In this document: positions 44,267 through 53,230 of the stretch, piece after piece
Layout of the letters: each line of letters begins with the position of its first letter
Position numbering within the stretch: position 1 is the stretch's first letter
Program-made: the position numbers and the translations under genes
The notes under the pieces: generated by a model
Seen by the model: only the letters and a program-made list of their open reading frames with translations
Told to the model about the DNA's origin: nothing
Database searches by the model: none
Origin: Nocardia uniformis NBRC 13702
GTDB lineage: Bacteria; Actinomycetota; Actinomycetes; Mycobacteriales; Mycobacteriaceae
Reading direction: 5' to 3'
Length of the DNA: 64,000 bases
Assembly: GCF_001613345.1 (NCBI RefSeq)
Contig: NZ_BDCE01000052.1
Span: 124,001-188,000, forward strand

Positions 44267-45469
44267 TCAGTAGATCGGCAGCGATTTGTCCACCTGGTTG
44301 GCCCAGGCGACGATGCCGCCCTGTAGATGGGTGGCGTCGGAGAAACCCGCCTGCTTCAGCGCGGCCAGGCAGTCCGCCGAGCGGATACCGGTCTTGCAGT
44401 GCAGCACGATCGGACGGTTCTGCGGCAATTCGGCCAGGGCCTCACCGGTGAGGATGCGGTCCTTGGGGATCAGGGTCGCGCCCTCGATACGGACGATGTC
44501 CCATTCCACGGGCTCGCGCACGTCGATAATCGCGACATCCTTGCCGGCGTCGAGCATCTCCTTGAGCTCACGCGCGGTAATGGTCGACCCCGCGGCGGCG
44601 GCGATACCCTCCTCGGACACCACACCGCAGAAGGCGTCGTAATCGATGAGCTCGGTAATCGGCTGCCGGTCCGGATCGCGGCGCAGCTTGATCGTCCGGT
44701 AGGTCATATCCAGTGCGTCGTACACCATCAGTCGGCCCAGCAGCGGATCGCCGATACCGGTGAGCAGCTTGATCGCCTCGGTCACCATGACCGAACCGAT
44801 GGACGCGCACAGCACCCCGAGCACGCCGCCCTCGGCGCAGGACGGGACCATGCCCGGCGGCGGGGCCTCGGGGTAGAGGTCGCGGTAGTTGATGCCCCTC
44901 TTCTCACCATCCGGCGCGTCGGGGGCGTCCTCCCAGAAGACCGAGACCTGACCCTCGAAGCGGTAGATCGAGCCCCACACGTACGGCTTCCCGGCCAGTA
45001 CGGCGGCATCGTTGACCAGGTAGCGGGTGGCGAAGTTATCGGTGCCGTCGACAATGAGGTCGTAGCGTTCGAACAGTTCGACGGCATTCTCCGGCTCGAG
45101 CCGTATCTTGTGCAGTTCCACATTGATTCCGGAATTGATCTCCAGAATGGAATCGCGTGCGCTGTCGGCCTTGGAGCGGCCGATATCGGATTCGCCGTGA
45201 ATGATCTGCCGCTGCAGATTCGACGCGTCCACCTCGTCGAACTCCACAATGCCGAGGGTGCCCACACCCGCGGCCGCCAGGTACAGCAGCGCCGGGGAGC
45301 CGAGCCCGCCCGCGCCGATCACCAGCACCCTGGCGTTCTTCAAACGTTTCTGACCGTCCACCCCGAGATCGGGAATGATCAGATGCCGGCTGTAGCGGGC
45401 GACCTCGTCCCGGGTCAGCTCCGCGGCCGGTTCGACCAGCGGCGGCAGGGACTTAGTTGACGACGACAC
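44267..45469 (-). CDS. moeZ: MoeZ: adenylyltransferase/sulfurtransferase (ThiF-rhodanese)
   Basis: A 400-residue two-domain protein. The ThiF/E1-like part has the ATP loop LVIGAGGLGSPALLYLAAAG and the conserved VDGTDNFATRY. The C-terminal rhodanese domain has its active Cys in VLHCKTGIRSAD. The mycobacterial enzyme is known to adenylate and thiolate small carrier proteins, including MoaD2 (molybdopterin) and CysO (cysteine). It can therefore feed sulfur to the cofactor of NarG in this same window. Order with DUF3152 and TetR genes matches Rv3206c-Rv3208. Confidence 0.93.
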   Translation of the reverse strand: MSSSTKSLPPLVEPAAELTRDEVARYSRHLIIPDLGVDGQKRLKNARVLVIGAGGLGSPALLYLAAAGVGTLGIVEFDEVDASNLQRQIIHGESDIGRSKADSARDSILEINSGINVELHKIRLEPENAVELFERYDLIVDGTDNFATRYLVNDAAVLAGKPYVWGSIYRFEGQVSVFWEDAPDAPDGEKRGINYRDLYPEAPPPGMVPSCAEGGVLGVLCASIGSVMVTEAIKLLTGIGDPLLGRLMVYDALDMTYRTIKLRRDPDRQPITELIDYDAFCGVVSEEGIAAAAGSTITARELKEMLDAGKDVAIIDVREPVEWDIVRIEGATLIPKDRILTGEALAELPQNRPIVLHCKTGIRSADCLAALKQAGFSDATHLQGGIVAWANQVDKSLPIY

Positions 45470-45602
45470 GTCCTGGACTCCTCGTTGAGATTCTCGCCGA
45501 GCACGTAGGCCCGGCGCTGCAACCGATCACTCCTACCGCGAGGCGGCAGCACACCGCTTTCCAACACGGCGCGGATGCTTATTCTTCCCAGCCTAGGCAG
45601 CG

Positions 45603-46754
45603 CTATCCGCGCGGGTACGGCCAGGGGTTGAACCGGCACTTCTTACCGTCCATCGGGACCGTGCCGTCGGGATCGAGGGTCGCGATCTCATTGTTGCGGG
45701 TGCCGAAGGTCTGCTGCATCATGACCGGCGCGAGGCCGCCGTCGGATTCACACGGCTGATGCTCGTGATAACCGATCGCATGGCCGACCTCGTGATTGAC
45801 CAGGTACTGCCGATACGAGCCGATATCGCCGTCGAAGGCCAGCGCCCCGCGCACCCAGCGCGCTTCCGACAGCACCACGCGTCCGAGATCGGCGTTGTAG
45901 CAGGAGGAATCGATGGGAATCTCGAATCCACAGGCGGTGCGGGTGGTTTCGCGGGAGGTCAGCGACAGGCGGAAGTCCGGCTCGCCGGAATCCACACGGC
46001 GGAACGCGAATCGCGAATCATGGGTCCAGCTCTTGGGATTCGCCAATGTGGCCTCGACCATCTTGGCCACCGAATTGTCACCGCCGATGCCGGAAGTATC
46101 TGTCCCGTCCTCGATTTCGACGGTGTAGGTGAAAACGTGTTCGGTGCCGGTACCCACCTGGGCGGTGGTACCGCGCACCACATGCCAGGTGCCCGCTCCG
46201 GTTACCGCGTAGGGGCCGCCGTCCGGCAGGGCTCCGGTGGGTAGGTCGGCGGCGAACTTACCGTCACCCCGGGGCGGTGCGCCGATAACGCCGGATTTGT
46301 CGGAATGCTCGCTCAAGCGACCGAAACCCGGTGCGCTACCGACAGCTTCGCCACCGCCGCGTACCGCGTCCACGACCACCAGCACCGTCACGAAAAGCAG
46401 CACCGGTAGCGCGTAAGCGCGCCAACCATAGGTGGAGACGAAGCGGCCCAACGCGCTCTGCTTCTTGGTTTCGCGCTGCGGCCGGGAGCGGGTGCGGGCA
46501 TCTTCGGGAGGTGCGGTCGGATCCCAGCTCGCGCGCAGTGGCTGATGCGGCAGCGGGAGTTTTTCCGGGCCCTCAGCGTCAATGGCCCTGGACGCGATGC
46601 TGCCCCCGCCCGTATAGATGCCCAGCGGATCGTAGACCGGCCCGGTCGGCTTACCCTTGCGCTTCGAGCCGCCGATCGCTGTTCGCGGCGTCACAGCTCC
46701 CACGGGGCGGCGTGAATCGCGCCCGCCGGTATTTCTGCCCCCATGGTCGGTCAC
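45603..46754 (-). CDS. DUF3152 membrane-anchored metalloprotease-like protein
   Basis: A 383-residue protein. The first ~150 residues are basic and Pro-rich, followed by one membrane helix (YALPVLLFVTVLVVV) and an extracytoplasmic domain. The zinc motif NHEVGHAIGYHEHQPC matches HExxHxxGxxH of metzincin-type proteases. Two Cys pairs (ACGFE/SCYN) may form disulfides. The mycobacterial homologue is Rv3207c; its substrate is unknown. The start is placed at GTG 46754, because the frame upstream of it (to 47183) overlaps the divergent TetR gene and is not protein-like. The N-terminal part is longer than in the mycobacterial protein. Confidence 0.82.
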   Translation of the reverse strand: MTDHGGRNTGGRDSRRPVGAVTPRTAIGGSKRKGKPTGPVYDPLGIYTGGGSIASRAIDAEGPEKLPLPHQPLRASWDPTAPPEDARTRSRPQRETKKQSALGRFVSTYGWRAYALPVLLFVTVLVVVDAVRGGGEAVGSAPGFGRLSEHSDKSGVIGAPPRGDGKFAADLPTGALPDGGPYAVTGAGTWHVVRGTTAQVGTGTEHVFTYTVEIEDGTDTSGIGGDNSVAKMVEATLANPKSWTHDSRFAFRRVDSGEPDFRLSLTSRETTRTACGFEIPIDSSCYNADLGRVVLSEARWVRGALAFDGDIGSYRQYLVNHEVGHAIGYHEHQPCESDGGLAPVMMQQTFGTRNNEIATLDPDGTVPMDGKKCRFNPWPYPRG

Positions 46755-47046
46755 GACAACCAGGTTCTCACAGTGCCGCAACCCGCTCTCGGGGGCCGCG
46801 GCGCCGGCGTGGATTGCTGCGACATATCTCACGGAGATATTGCGGCAGATCTCACAAAGCGGTACTCCTGCACACAACCTGTGACGCGCCTCCCATAATC
46901 GAGGCAACCCGAACGCACCGCGTTCGAGAACATTCAGCACACCAAAATTCGGAACCAGGATCGGCACCGGGGCCCTGAGCGAGTATCGTCCATGGGATAC
47001 CCGGCGCACATCCAATACGTCCGGTAATCGACTGGGAGATCGGAAA

Positions 47047-47712
47047 ATGACAGACCTCGTGGACCGGATGACCGCGCGCCGCACGTCATCCGAGACCATG
47101 GCGCCGAGTAAGCGCGGAACCCGCTTGCCTCGTGAGGCACGCCGTGCGCAGCTACTCGCCGCAGCAGGTGAGGTCTTCGTCATGCGCGGCTACCACGCCG
47201 CCGGTATGGATGAGATCTCGCAGTGCGCCGGCGTCAGCAAACCCGTGCTGTACCAGCACTTCTCGAGCAAGCTGGAGTTGTATCTGGCGGTGCTGCAGAA
47301 CTACGTCGACGCCCTGGTGTCGAGCGTGCGGCAGGCACTGCGGTCGACCACCAGCAATAAGCAGCGCGTAAGGGCCGCCGTACAGGCGTATTTCGACTTC
47401 GTGGACCACGAGACCCAGGGTTTCCGACTGGTTTTCGAATCCGATCTGACCAGCGAGCCGCAGGTGCAGCGGCGGGTCGAACAGGCCACCGAGGCCTGTG
47501 TGGACGCGGTCTTCGATCTCGTCGCCCACGACTCCGGGCTCGATCCCTACCGCGCTCGCGTACTCGCGGTGGGCCTGGTGGGCGCGAGCCAGTTCAGCGC
47601 CCGCTACTGGCTGGAGGCCGACCGCCCCATCCCGAAGGAAGAGGCGGTCGATACCACCGTCTCGCTGTGCTGGGGTGGCCTGAAGCACGTGCCCCTGCAC
47701 CCGATCGACTAG
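47047..47712 (+). CDS. TetR family regulator (Rv3208-type)
   Basis: A 221-residue regulator. HTH: RRAQLLAAAGEVFVMRGYHA, then MDEISQCAGVSKPVLYQHF. The C-terminal ligand region contains YFDFVDHETQGFRLVFESDL. GGGAG stands 9 bases before the ATG. Orthologues in mycobacteria lie in the same place, between the DUF3152 protease and DUF3107. The target genes are not evident from the sequence. Confidence 0.87.
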   Translation: MTDLVDRMTARRTSSETMAPSKRGTRLPREARRAQLLAAAGEVFVMRGYHAAGMDEISQCAGVSKPVLYQHFSSKLELYLAVLQNYVDALVSSVRQALRSTTSNKQRVRAAVQAYFDFVDHETQGFRLVFESDLTSEPQVQRRVEQATEACVDAVFDLVAHDSGLDPYRARVLAVGLVGASQFSARYWLEADRPIPKEEAVDTTVSLCWGGLKHVPLHPID

Positions 47713-47730
47713 CGACCGGGGCGAAGCTCG

Positions 47731-47958
47731 TTAAACCGCGGCGAATCCGACGCGACCGCTGGTGGAGGTACCGATCTCCACGTAGGCGACCTTGGCTGCC
47801 TGGATCAGGTACTTGCGGCCCTTCTCATCGCTCAGCGTCACGACGCCACCATCACCCTGCAGCGCACCGGTCACCAGCGCCTCGACCTCTTCGGGAGTCT
47901 GCGCGCTATTGATGATGAGCTCACGCGGGCTATCCGAAATACCGATCTTGACCTCCAC
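47731..47958 (-). CDS. DUF3107 family protein (TB9.4-type)
   Basis: A 75-residue conserved actinobacterial protein: VEVKIGISDSPRELIINSAQ, then EEVEALVTGALQGD, then KGRKYLIQAAKVAYVEIG. The GTG at 47958 has GGAGG 6 bases upstream; a TTG two codons earlier is less likely. Its mycobacterial homologue Rv3208A (TB9.4) is an immunogenic protein of unknown role. It is convergent with the TetR gene, 18 bases apart. Confidence 0.85.
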   Translation of the reverse strand: MEVKIGISDSPRELIINSAQTPEEVEALVTGALQGDGGVVTLSDEKGRKYLIQAAKVAYVEIGTSTSGRVGFAAV

Positions 47959-48078
47959 GGCCAACCTCCGAACGTAGTGTCCTGTGCTGTCTCGCTCAGG
48001 CTAGCCGAGGGCCGGGAACCACTGTCACGGACCGCCCTGCGCTGTCAGCGAACAGAATTCGCCGACTCTCGGATCTCG

Positions 48079-48108
48079 TGCCCCGCTGCCTGGCGGCAGC
48101 GGGGCACA
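48079..48108. terminator. GTGCCCCGCTGCC stem-loop
   Basis: A perfect 13-bp stem (48079-48091 with 48096-48108) around TGGC. Its 5' flank GGATCTC matches the hairpin at 39157, and the whole ~40-bp element is repeated inverted at 48206-48244. Confidence 0.75.
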
Positions 48109-48207
48109 GCGGGGAAGAAGGAAGTGGAGCGCGCACCCGCCTCCCCCGCACGAGCCAGCGCCGCGCCCCGACCACGAGCCAGCACCACACACCCCCTACT
48201 CACAGCT

Positions 48208-48238
48208 GTGCCCCCGCAGCCACAGGCAGCGGGGGCAC
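48208..48238 (-). terminator. GTGCCCCCGC stem-loop after ferritin-like gene
   Basis: A 10-bp stem (48208-48217 with 48229-48238) only 15 bases after the stop of the leftward ferritin-like gene, a good terminator position. It is an inverted relative of the 48079 hairpin. Confidence 0.78.
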
Positions 48239-48253
48239 GAGATCACGGAGAGT

Positions 48254-48952
48254 TCAGCCGAGTCCCAGGACGGCCATGCGTTCGGCGTGGCTGTTCTGCA
48301 TGCGCTCGAAGAGCATGGCAATGCCGTTGAGGTCGCCGGTGGCGGTGAGGACCAGGTCGGTGAGTTCGTCGCGCTGGGCCATGACGTACTGGGCCTGGGT
48401 GATGGCTTCGCCGAGGAGACGGCGGCCCCAGAGGGTGAGGCGGTCGCGGTCGGCGCGATTCTGGGCGACGGCGTTGCGGACCTCTTCGACCACGAATTCG
48501 GAGTGGCTGGTTTCCTCGAGGACATCGCGGACGATCTCGGCGATCTCCGGGGTGAGCGCGCCCGCGATCTCGGTGTAGAAGTCGGCGGCGATACCGTCAC
48601 CGACGTAGAACTTCACCATCGACTCCAACCAGGTGGAGGGGTCGGTGGAGGCGTGGTAGGCGTCGAGGGCCCGCACGAACGGGGCCATCGCGTCGAAGAC
48701 GTCGACGCCGCGGTCGGCGAGGGCGCCCTCCAGGGTCTTGAAATGCCCCATCTCCGCGGCCGCCATCTTGGCTACGGCTACCTTGCCGCGCAGCGTCGGC
48801 GACAGTTTGGCCTCCTCGGCCAAGCGGTAGAAGGCAGAGATCTCGCCGTAGGCGAGTACCGCGAAGAGATCGACCACTCCCGGATCCTCCGCAACGACGA
48901 TCTCCGCGGCTTCACCCGAAACGCCCAGCGCAGTAGACGTATTAGCTCCCAT
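48254..48952 (-). CDS. ferritin-like fold protein (Rv3210c-type)
   Basis: A 232-residue four-helix di-iron-type protein. Candidate metal ligands are the Glu of AYGEISAFYRLAEEA, the ExxH of AAAEMGHFKTLEG, the Glu of FYTEIAG and the ExxxH of LEETSHSEFVVEEV. The family includes MiaE-like tRNA hydroxylases and uncharacterised oxidases; which reaction this one carries out is unknown. The mycobacterial homologue lies next to rhlE, as here. Confidence 0.8.
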   Translation of the reverse strand: MGANTSTALGVSGEAAEIVVAEDPGVVDLFAVLAYGEISAFYRLAEEAKLSPTLRGKVAVAKMAAAEMGHFKTLEGALADRGVDVFDAMAPFVRALDAYHASTDPSTWLESMVKFYVGDGIAADFYTEIAGALTPEIAEIVRDVLEETSHSEFVVEEVRNAVAQNRADRDRLTLWGRRLLGEAITQAQYVMAQRDELTDLVLTATGDLNGIAMLFERMQNSHAERMAVLGLG

Positions 48953-48977
48953 AGTTTTACAGCCTAGTACTCAATGC

Positions 48978-50018
48978 TCAGGGCAGGTCTCGAAGGAACT
49001 TGTCGAGATAGGTCCAGGTGCTGTCGCGGGCGAGCAGGATGCCGAGGTGGCTGCCGGGGGCGGTCTCGTAGCGGACCTCCGGCGAACCGGTGAGGGTGGT
49101 GGTGCCGTGCCGCACGGCGGCCGCCGCGGTGATGGCGTCGTCGGGGCCCCCGACCAGTAGGACCGGGACGGTCACATCCGCGAGGGCGATGGCGCGGTCG
49201 CCGAGGTGGACCGTGCCCTTGCCGATGTCGTTGGCCATCATGAAGCGCCGCCACAGCTGGTTGTAGAAGCGGGCCGGGTAGCCGGGCAGGGCGTTCTGGA
49301 AGCGGTTGATGGTCTCCATCCGCGCCAGGGTGTCGGTATCGGTGATATTCCGGGCGACGAACCACGGCCGCTTCAGTTCACGCTCCCACGCGGTGACGCG
49401 GTAGGCGATGCGGGTCAGTGGCGCGGGGACGCCGCCGGCGACACTGACCGCCGTGGTGGTGACCCGATCGCCGGTCAGCTTGATGAGCTGCCGCAACTGC
49501 GGGATCCCGACCATATGGTCGTAGCTCAGCGGCGCACCGACAGCGGTAATGGACCGGATCGGCAGGGTGGGATCGGCGGCGGCGGTCAGCAGTTCCAGGA
49601 CCCCGCCGATGGACCAGCCCACCAGATCCACCGGCCGCCCGCCCCGATCGGCGGATACCTGGCGAATGGCCTCGGGCAGGATGTCGTCGATCCAGGTCTC
49701 GAAGCCCATCCGGCGATCGGCGTAAGAAATACCGCCGTAGTCCACCAGGTAGGGCGCGCGCCCGGAATCGAGCAGGAAACGAACCAGGCTCTGATCCGGA
49801 CGCAGATCGAAGCAGAAGGCGGGCGCGGCCAGCGGCGGCACCAACAGTACGGCCGGGGCGTCGGCGGCAGCCCCCTCGTAACGGCGCAGCAAATGATGCG
49901 GCCGGTCATCCAGTACCGTCGACGGGGTCGGTTCGGGCGTCTCGATGCCGTCGCCGAAGGTCAGTGCCCACGCATTGCGCGCGGCGAGGGTCACGGTATC
50001 TGCCAAGCTCACCCGCAC
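48978..50018 (-). CDS. alpha/beta hydrolase, PHA-synthase-like
   Basis: A 346-residue hydrolase. The nucleophile elbow is VGWSIGGVL, the acid is in VGGPDDAIT and the His is in PGSHLGIL. The YLVDYGGISYADRRMGFETW block and the lid containing NRFQNALPGYPARFYNQLWR resemble PhaC/PhbC-class synthases, but the nucleophile is Ser, not the Cys of true PHA synthases, so an esterase or thioesterase is more likely. GTG start, with a second GTG two codons on. 25 bases before the ferritin-like gene in the same direction. Confidence 0.78.
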   Translation of the reverse strand: MRVSLADTVTLAARNAWALTFGDGIETPEPTPSTVLDDRPHHLLRRYEGAAADAPAVLLVPPLAAPAFCFDLRPDQSLVRFLLDSGRAPYLVDYGGISYADRRMGFETWIDDILPEAIRQVSADRGGRPVDLVGWSIGGVLELLTAAADPTLPIRSITAVGAPLSYDHMVGIPQLRQLIKLTGDRVTTTAVSVAGGVPAPLTRIAYRVTAWERELKRPWFVARNITDTDTLARMETINRFQNALPGYPARFYNQLWRRFMMANDIGKGTVHLGDRAIALADVTVPVLLVGGPDDAITAAAAVRHGTTTLTGSPEVRYETAPGSHLGILLARDSTWTYLDKFLRDLP

Positions 50019-50437
50019 AACCTCGCATATACCGCTACACGGTGTAACACCTATGTGATGAATTCAACTATCACAGCCCATCGACCCACGCACCGCCGCT
50101 GACGAATTATCCTGCGCCGCACCACGTACCGACAAAAATGAACGAGCCTTCCGGCCGTTCTCAGGCATGGAAAAACCACCGAACAAGACAATACAATCAC
50201 GCAATTGCGGTGGCGGTAAAAGAGCTGTAGACGGTATCACGCTACAATCTCTGCGGACAACGGAAACTTCGCACGATCCGGTTTGCCGCGCGCGCCGCGG
50301 AACCGTCCCATGCAGGGGTTACCGACGTTCGTGAAAATGTGCGCGCACCGGATCCACTTCATCTCAGCGCCAGGTAGATGCCCGCCCCATCGGTCCAGCG
50401 ACCGAGCAGGGTATCCCGCAGCAGCGGATGAAATCGG
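50019..50437. other. intergenic region upstream of rhlE
   Basis: About 420 bases between the hydrolase and rhlE. Frames crossing it on either strand are not protein-like. It is AT-richer at 50100-50240. A long 5' leader for the helicase mRNA is possible; no known RNA motif was recognised. Confidence 0.45.
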
Positions 50438-53203
50438 ATGGATCAGTGGTCGTCGCGGACCGACCGGTCCGCCCCACACCTCGTGCGCGCGAGACGCGAT
50501 ATCGAGGAAGGCACCACACTGAGCAAGATCACCGTTGAGCAGGAACCTGGGATCGCCGAGACGCTGCTGACCGCAGAACTCGATGACACCCACACTGCTC
50601 CGACTTTCACCGAATTGGGCGTGCGCGACGAAATCGTCCGCGCGCTCTCCGAAATCGGCATCGAACGCACATTCGCCATTCAGGAACTCACCCTGCCGCT
50701 GGCCCTGGCCGGCGAGGATCTCATCGGTCAGGCCCGTACCGGTATGGGCAAGACCTTCGGCTTCGGCGTGCCGCTGCTGCACCGCATCGCGACCACCGAT
50801 TCCGGCACCGCCGTCCTGGACGGCACTCCGCGCGCACTGATCATCGTGCCGACGCGTGAGCTGTGCACGCAGGTCACCCTGGACCTGGAGAACGCCAGCA
50901 AGTACCTGCGCAACCAGAAGGGTCCGCTGAAGGTCACCGCCATCTACGGCGGCCGCCCCTACGAGTCGCAGATCTCCGCGCTGCGCGACGGCGTCGACGT
51001 GGTCGTGGGCACCCCGGGCCGACTGCAGGATCTGGCCGAACAGGGCCACCTGATTCTCGGCAAGATCGGCGTCCTGGTTCTCGACGAGGCCGACGAAATG
51101 CTCGACCTGGGCTTCCTGCCCGATATCGAGCGCATTCTGCGCATGGTTCCCGAGCAGCGCCAGACCATGCTGTTCTCGGCCACCATGCCCGGCCCGATCA
51201 TCACCCTGGCCCGCACCTTCCTGAACCGGCCCACGCATATTCGCGCCGAGGAAGCCAACGCGCAAACCATTACCGAACGCATCACGCAGTTCGCCTACCG
51301 TGCGCACGCGCTGGATAAGAGCGAGCTGGTCGCGCGCATTCTGCAGGCCGAGACCCGCGGCGCGACAATGATCTTCGCCCGCACCAAGCGCACCGCGCAG
51401 AAGGTGGCCGACGATCTGGGCGAGCGCGGTTTCGCCGTCGGCGCGGTCCACGGCGACCTCAATCAGATCCAGCGCGAGAAGGCGCTGAAGAAGTTCCGCG
51501 AGGGCAAGATCGATGTCCTGGTCGCCACCGATGTCGCCGCGCGCGGTATCGATATCGACGATGTCACCCACGTCGTGAACTATCAGTGCCCGGAGGACGA
51601 GAAGACCTACGTGCACCGCATCGGCCGCACCGGCCGCGCGGGCCGCTCCGGTGTCGCCATCACCCTGGTCGACTGGGATGAGCTGCACCGTTGGGCCTCG
51701 ATCGATAAGGCGCTGAAGCTCGATATGCCCGAAGCGGTGGAGACGTACTCGCGCTCCCCGCACCTGTATGCCGAACTCGGCATTCCGGAGGGCGTGACCG
51801 GCCAGCTGCGCAAGGCCAAGCCGGTACGCGACGAGGATGCCGTCGTGGTGGAGCGGGAACCCCGGGAGGCGCGCGCACCGCGTTCGCGCAATCGCAAGCG
51901 GACCGTCCGCGGTCGGCCGTTGGAGCAGGGCGAGAATGCGGCCGTCTCGGCCGACAACGCCGTAGCCGACGGCTCCAACCACACCAATGGCGCCGTCCAC
52001 ACCAATGGCGAGGCCGGTAGCGGCGAGGCCGGGGATCAGCCCGCGCGTCGCCGCCGTCGCCGGCGCGGCAAGGGTTCCAGCTCCGGCGAAACCGCCGCGG
52101 TGACGGGTACCGATGCCGCGAACGGCACCGCCGAGAGCAATCGGTCCAGCGCGAATCCTGGCGCTACCGAGACGGTTTCGCTCGAATCCGACTCGAACGA
52201 AGCTCGGGGCCGTGGCTCCGATACCGTCGCGAACGGTCCGGACGCGGGCGGCGAGAAGTCCGGCCGCCGTCGCCGTCGCCGCCGCGGAGGTGCCGACCAT
52301 AGCGACAACACCGGGACCGACATCGCATCCGACTCCGCCGCAACGGATTCGGGCGAGGCCACCGCGGACGTCGTTGTCCGGGATACCACCGAAAACGCAC
52401 AGTCGGTCGTTACCAGTGACCAAAGCGGTTCCGCCGCAACAGGTTCGGACGAAGTGGCCGAGGCGCCCAAGAAGCGCACGCGGGCCGGGCGGGCAAGCAG
52501 CCAGGCCCAGGATGCGCTGAGCACACCGGATTCCAGCGCCGTGGCCGACAGTGCGGGCAGCGCCGTCGACGCGGACCGGAACGGCTCTGCCGCAGCGGAT
52601 TCGCACGAGGTCGCCGCAGCTCCCAAGAAGCGCACGCGCGCCAAGAAGGTCGCCGAAGTGACCGAGGCACAGGACGCCACCACGACGGGTTCCGACGAAG
52701 CGGCCGAGGCACCCAAGAAACGCATGCGCGCCAAGAAGACGGCCGACACCGCCGAGCCCCAGGCCGGTTCGGCCGCGTCCGGCTCCGACGAGGTCGCCGA
52801 GGCACCCAAGAAGCGCACGCGCGCCAAGAAGGTCGCCGAAGTGACCGAGGCACAGGACGCCACCACGACGGGTTCCGACGAAGCGGCCGAGGCACCCAAG
52901 AAACGGACCCGGGCCAAGAAGGCCGTCGCGGCCACCGAGGCTCAGGACGGTTCCGCCGCAGCGGATTCGAGCGAGGCCGCGGCTGCTCCCCAGAAGCGCA
53001 CGCGGCCCAAGAAGGTCGCCGACGACAGCACCACCCAGGACGCTTCGGGCACAGCGGCTTCCGATGCTTCCGCCGCGAATGCGGGTGCGGCCGCCGAAGC
53101 GGTGGCGGCTCCGGCACGTCGTCGCGCTCGGCGAAAGACTGCCGATGTGGAGGCCGAATCCGTCGCCGCCGCAACCGACACCACCGTCTCCGCATCGGCG
53201 TAG
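50438..53203 (+). CDS. rhlE: DEAD-box RNA helicase (RhlE-type) with long repetitive tail
   Basis: The N-terminal ~440 residues are a DEAD-box helicase: Q motif with FAIQELTLPLALAG, Walker A QARTGMGKT, VLDEADEMLD (DEAD), SATMPG, then FARTKRTAQK, DVAARGIDI and HRIGRTGRAGR. It should unwind RNA duplexes in ribosome assembly or mRNA turnover. Residues ~500-921 are Ala/Ser/Glu-rich with two Arg runs (RRRRRRGKG, RRRRRRRGG) and about six APKKRTRAKK-type boxes, like a histone-H1 tail. The ATG at 50438 is the longest start, but a GAGGAAGG site 7 bases before a CTG at 50519 suggests translation may begin there. Confidence 0.9.
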   Translation: MDQWSSRTDRSAPHLVRARRDIEEGTTLSKITVEQEPGIAETLLTAELDDTHTAPTFTELGVRDEIVRALSEIGIERTFAIQELTLPLALAGEDLIGQARTGMGKTFGFGVPLLHRIATTDSGTAVLDGTPRALIIVPTRELCTQVTLDLENASKYLRNQKGPLKVTAIYGGRPYESQISALRDGVDVVVGTPGRLQDLAEQGHLILGKIGVLVLDEADEMLDLGFLPDIERILRMVPEQRQTMLFSATMPGPIITLARTFLNRPTHIRAEEANAQTITERITQFAYRAHALDKSELVARILQAETRGATMIFARTKRTAQKVADDLGERGFAVGAVHGDLNQIQREKALKKFREGKIDVLVATDVAARGIDIDDVTHVVNYQCPEDEKTYVHRIGRTGRAGRSGVAITLVDWDELHRWASIDKALKLDMPEAVETYSRSPHLYAELGIPEGVTGQLRKAKPVRDEDAVVVEREPREARAPRSRNRKRTVRGRPLEQGENAAVSADNAVADGSNHTNGAVHTNGEAGSGEAGDQPARRRRRRRGKGSSSGETAAVTGTDAANGTAESNRSSANPGATETVSLESDSNEARGRGSDTVANGPDAGGEKSGRRRRRRRGGADHSDNTGTDIASDSAATDSGEATADVVVRDTTENAQSVVTSDQSGSAATGSDEVAEAPKKRTRAGRASSQAQDALSTPDSSAVADSAGSAVDADRNGSAAADSHEVAAAPKKRTRAKKVAEVTEAQDATTTGSDEAAEAPKKRMRAKKTADTAEPQAGSAASGSDEVAEAPKKRTRAKKVAEVTEAQDATTTGSDEAAEAPKKRTRAKKAVAATEAQDGSAAADSSEAAAAPQKRTRPKKVADDSTTQDASGTAASDASAANAGAAAEAVAAPARRRARRKTADVEAESVAAATDTTVSASA
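52622..52905 (+). repeat. 101-bp exact direct repeat in the rhlE tail
   Basis: Bases 52622-52722 and 52805-52905 are identical; the period of 183 bases is 61 codons, so the repeat is in frame. Each copy encodes PKKRTRAKKVAEVTEAQD and the following residues. Recombination between copies would change tail length without a frameshift. Confidence 0.88.
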
Positions 53204-53230
53204 GCGTACGGATCGGTTAGTCTCGCAGTC

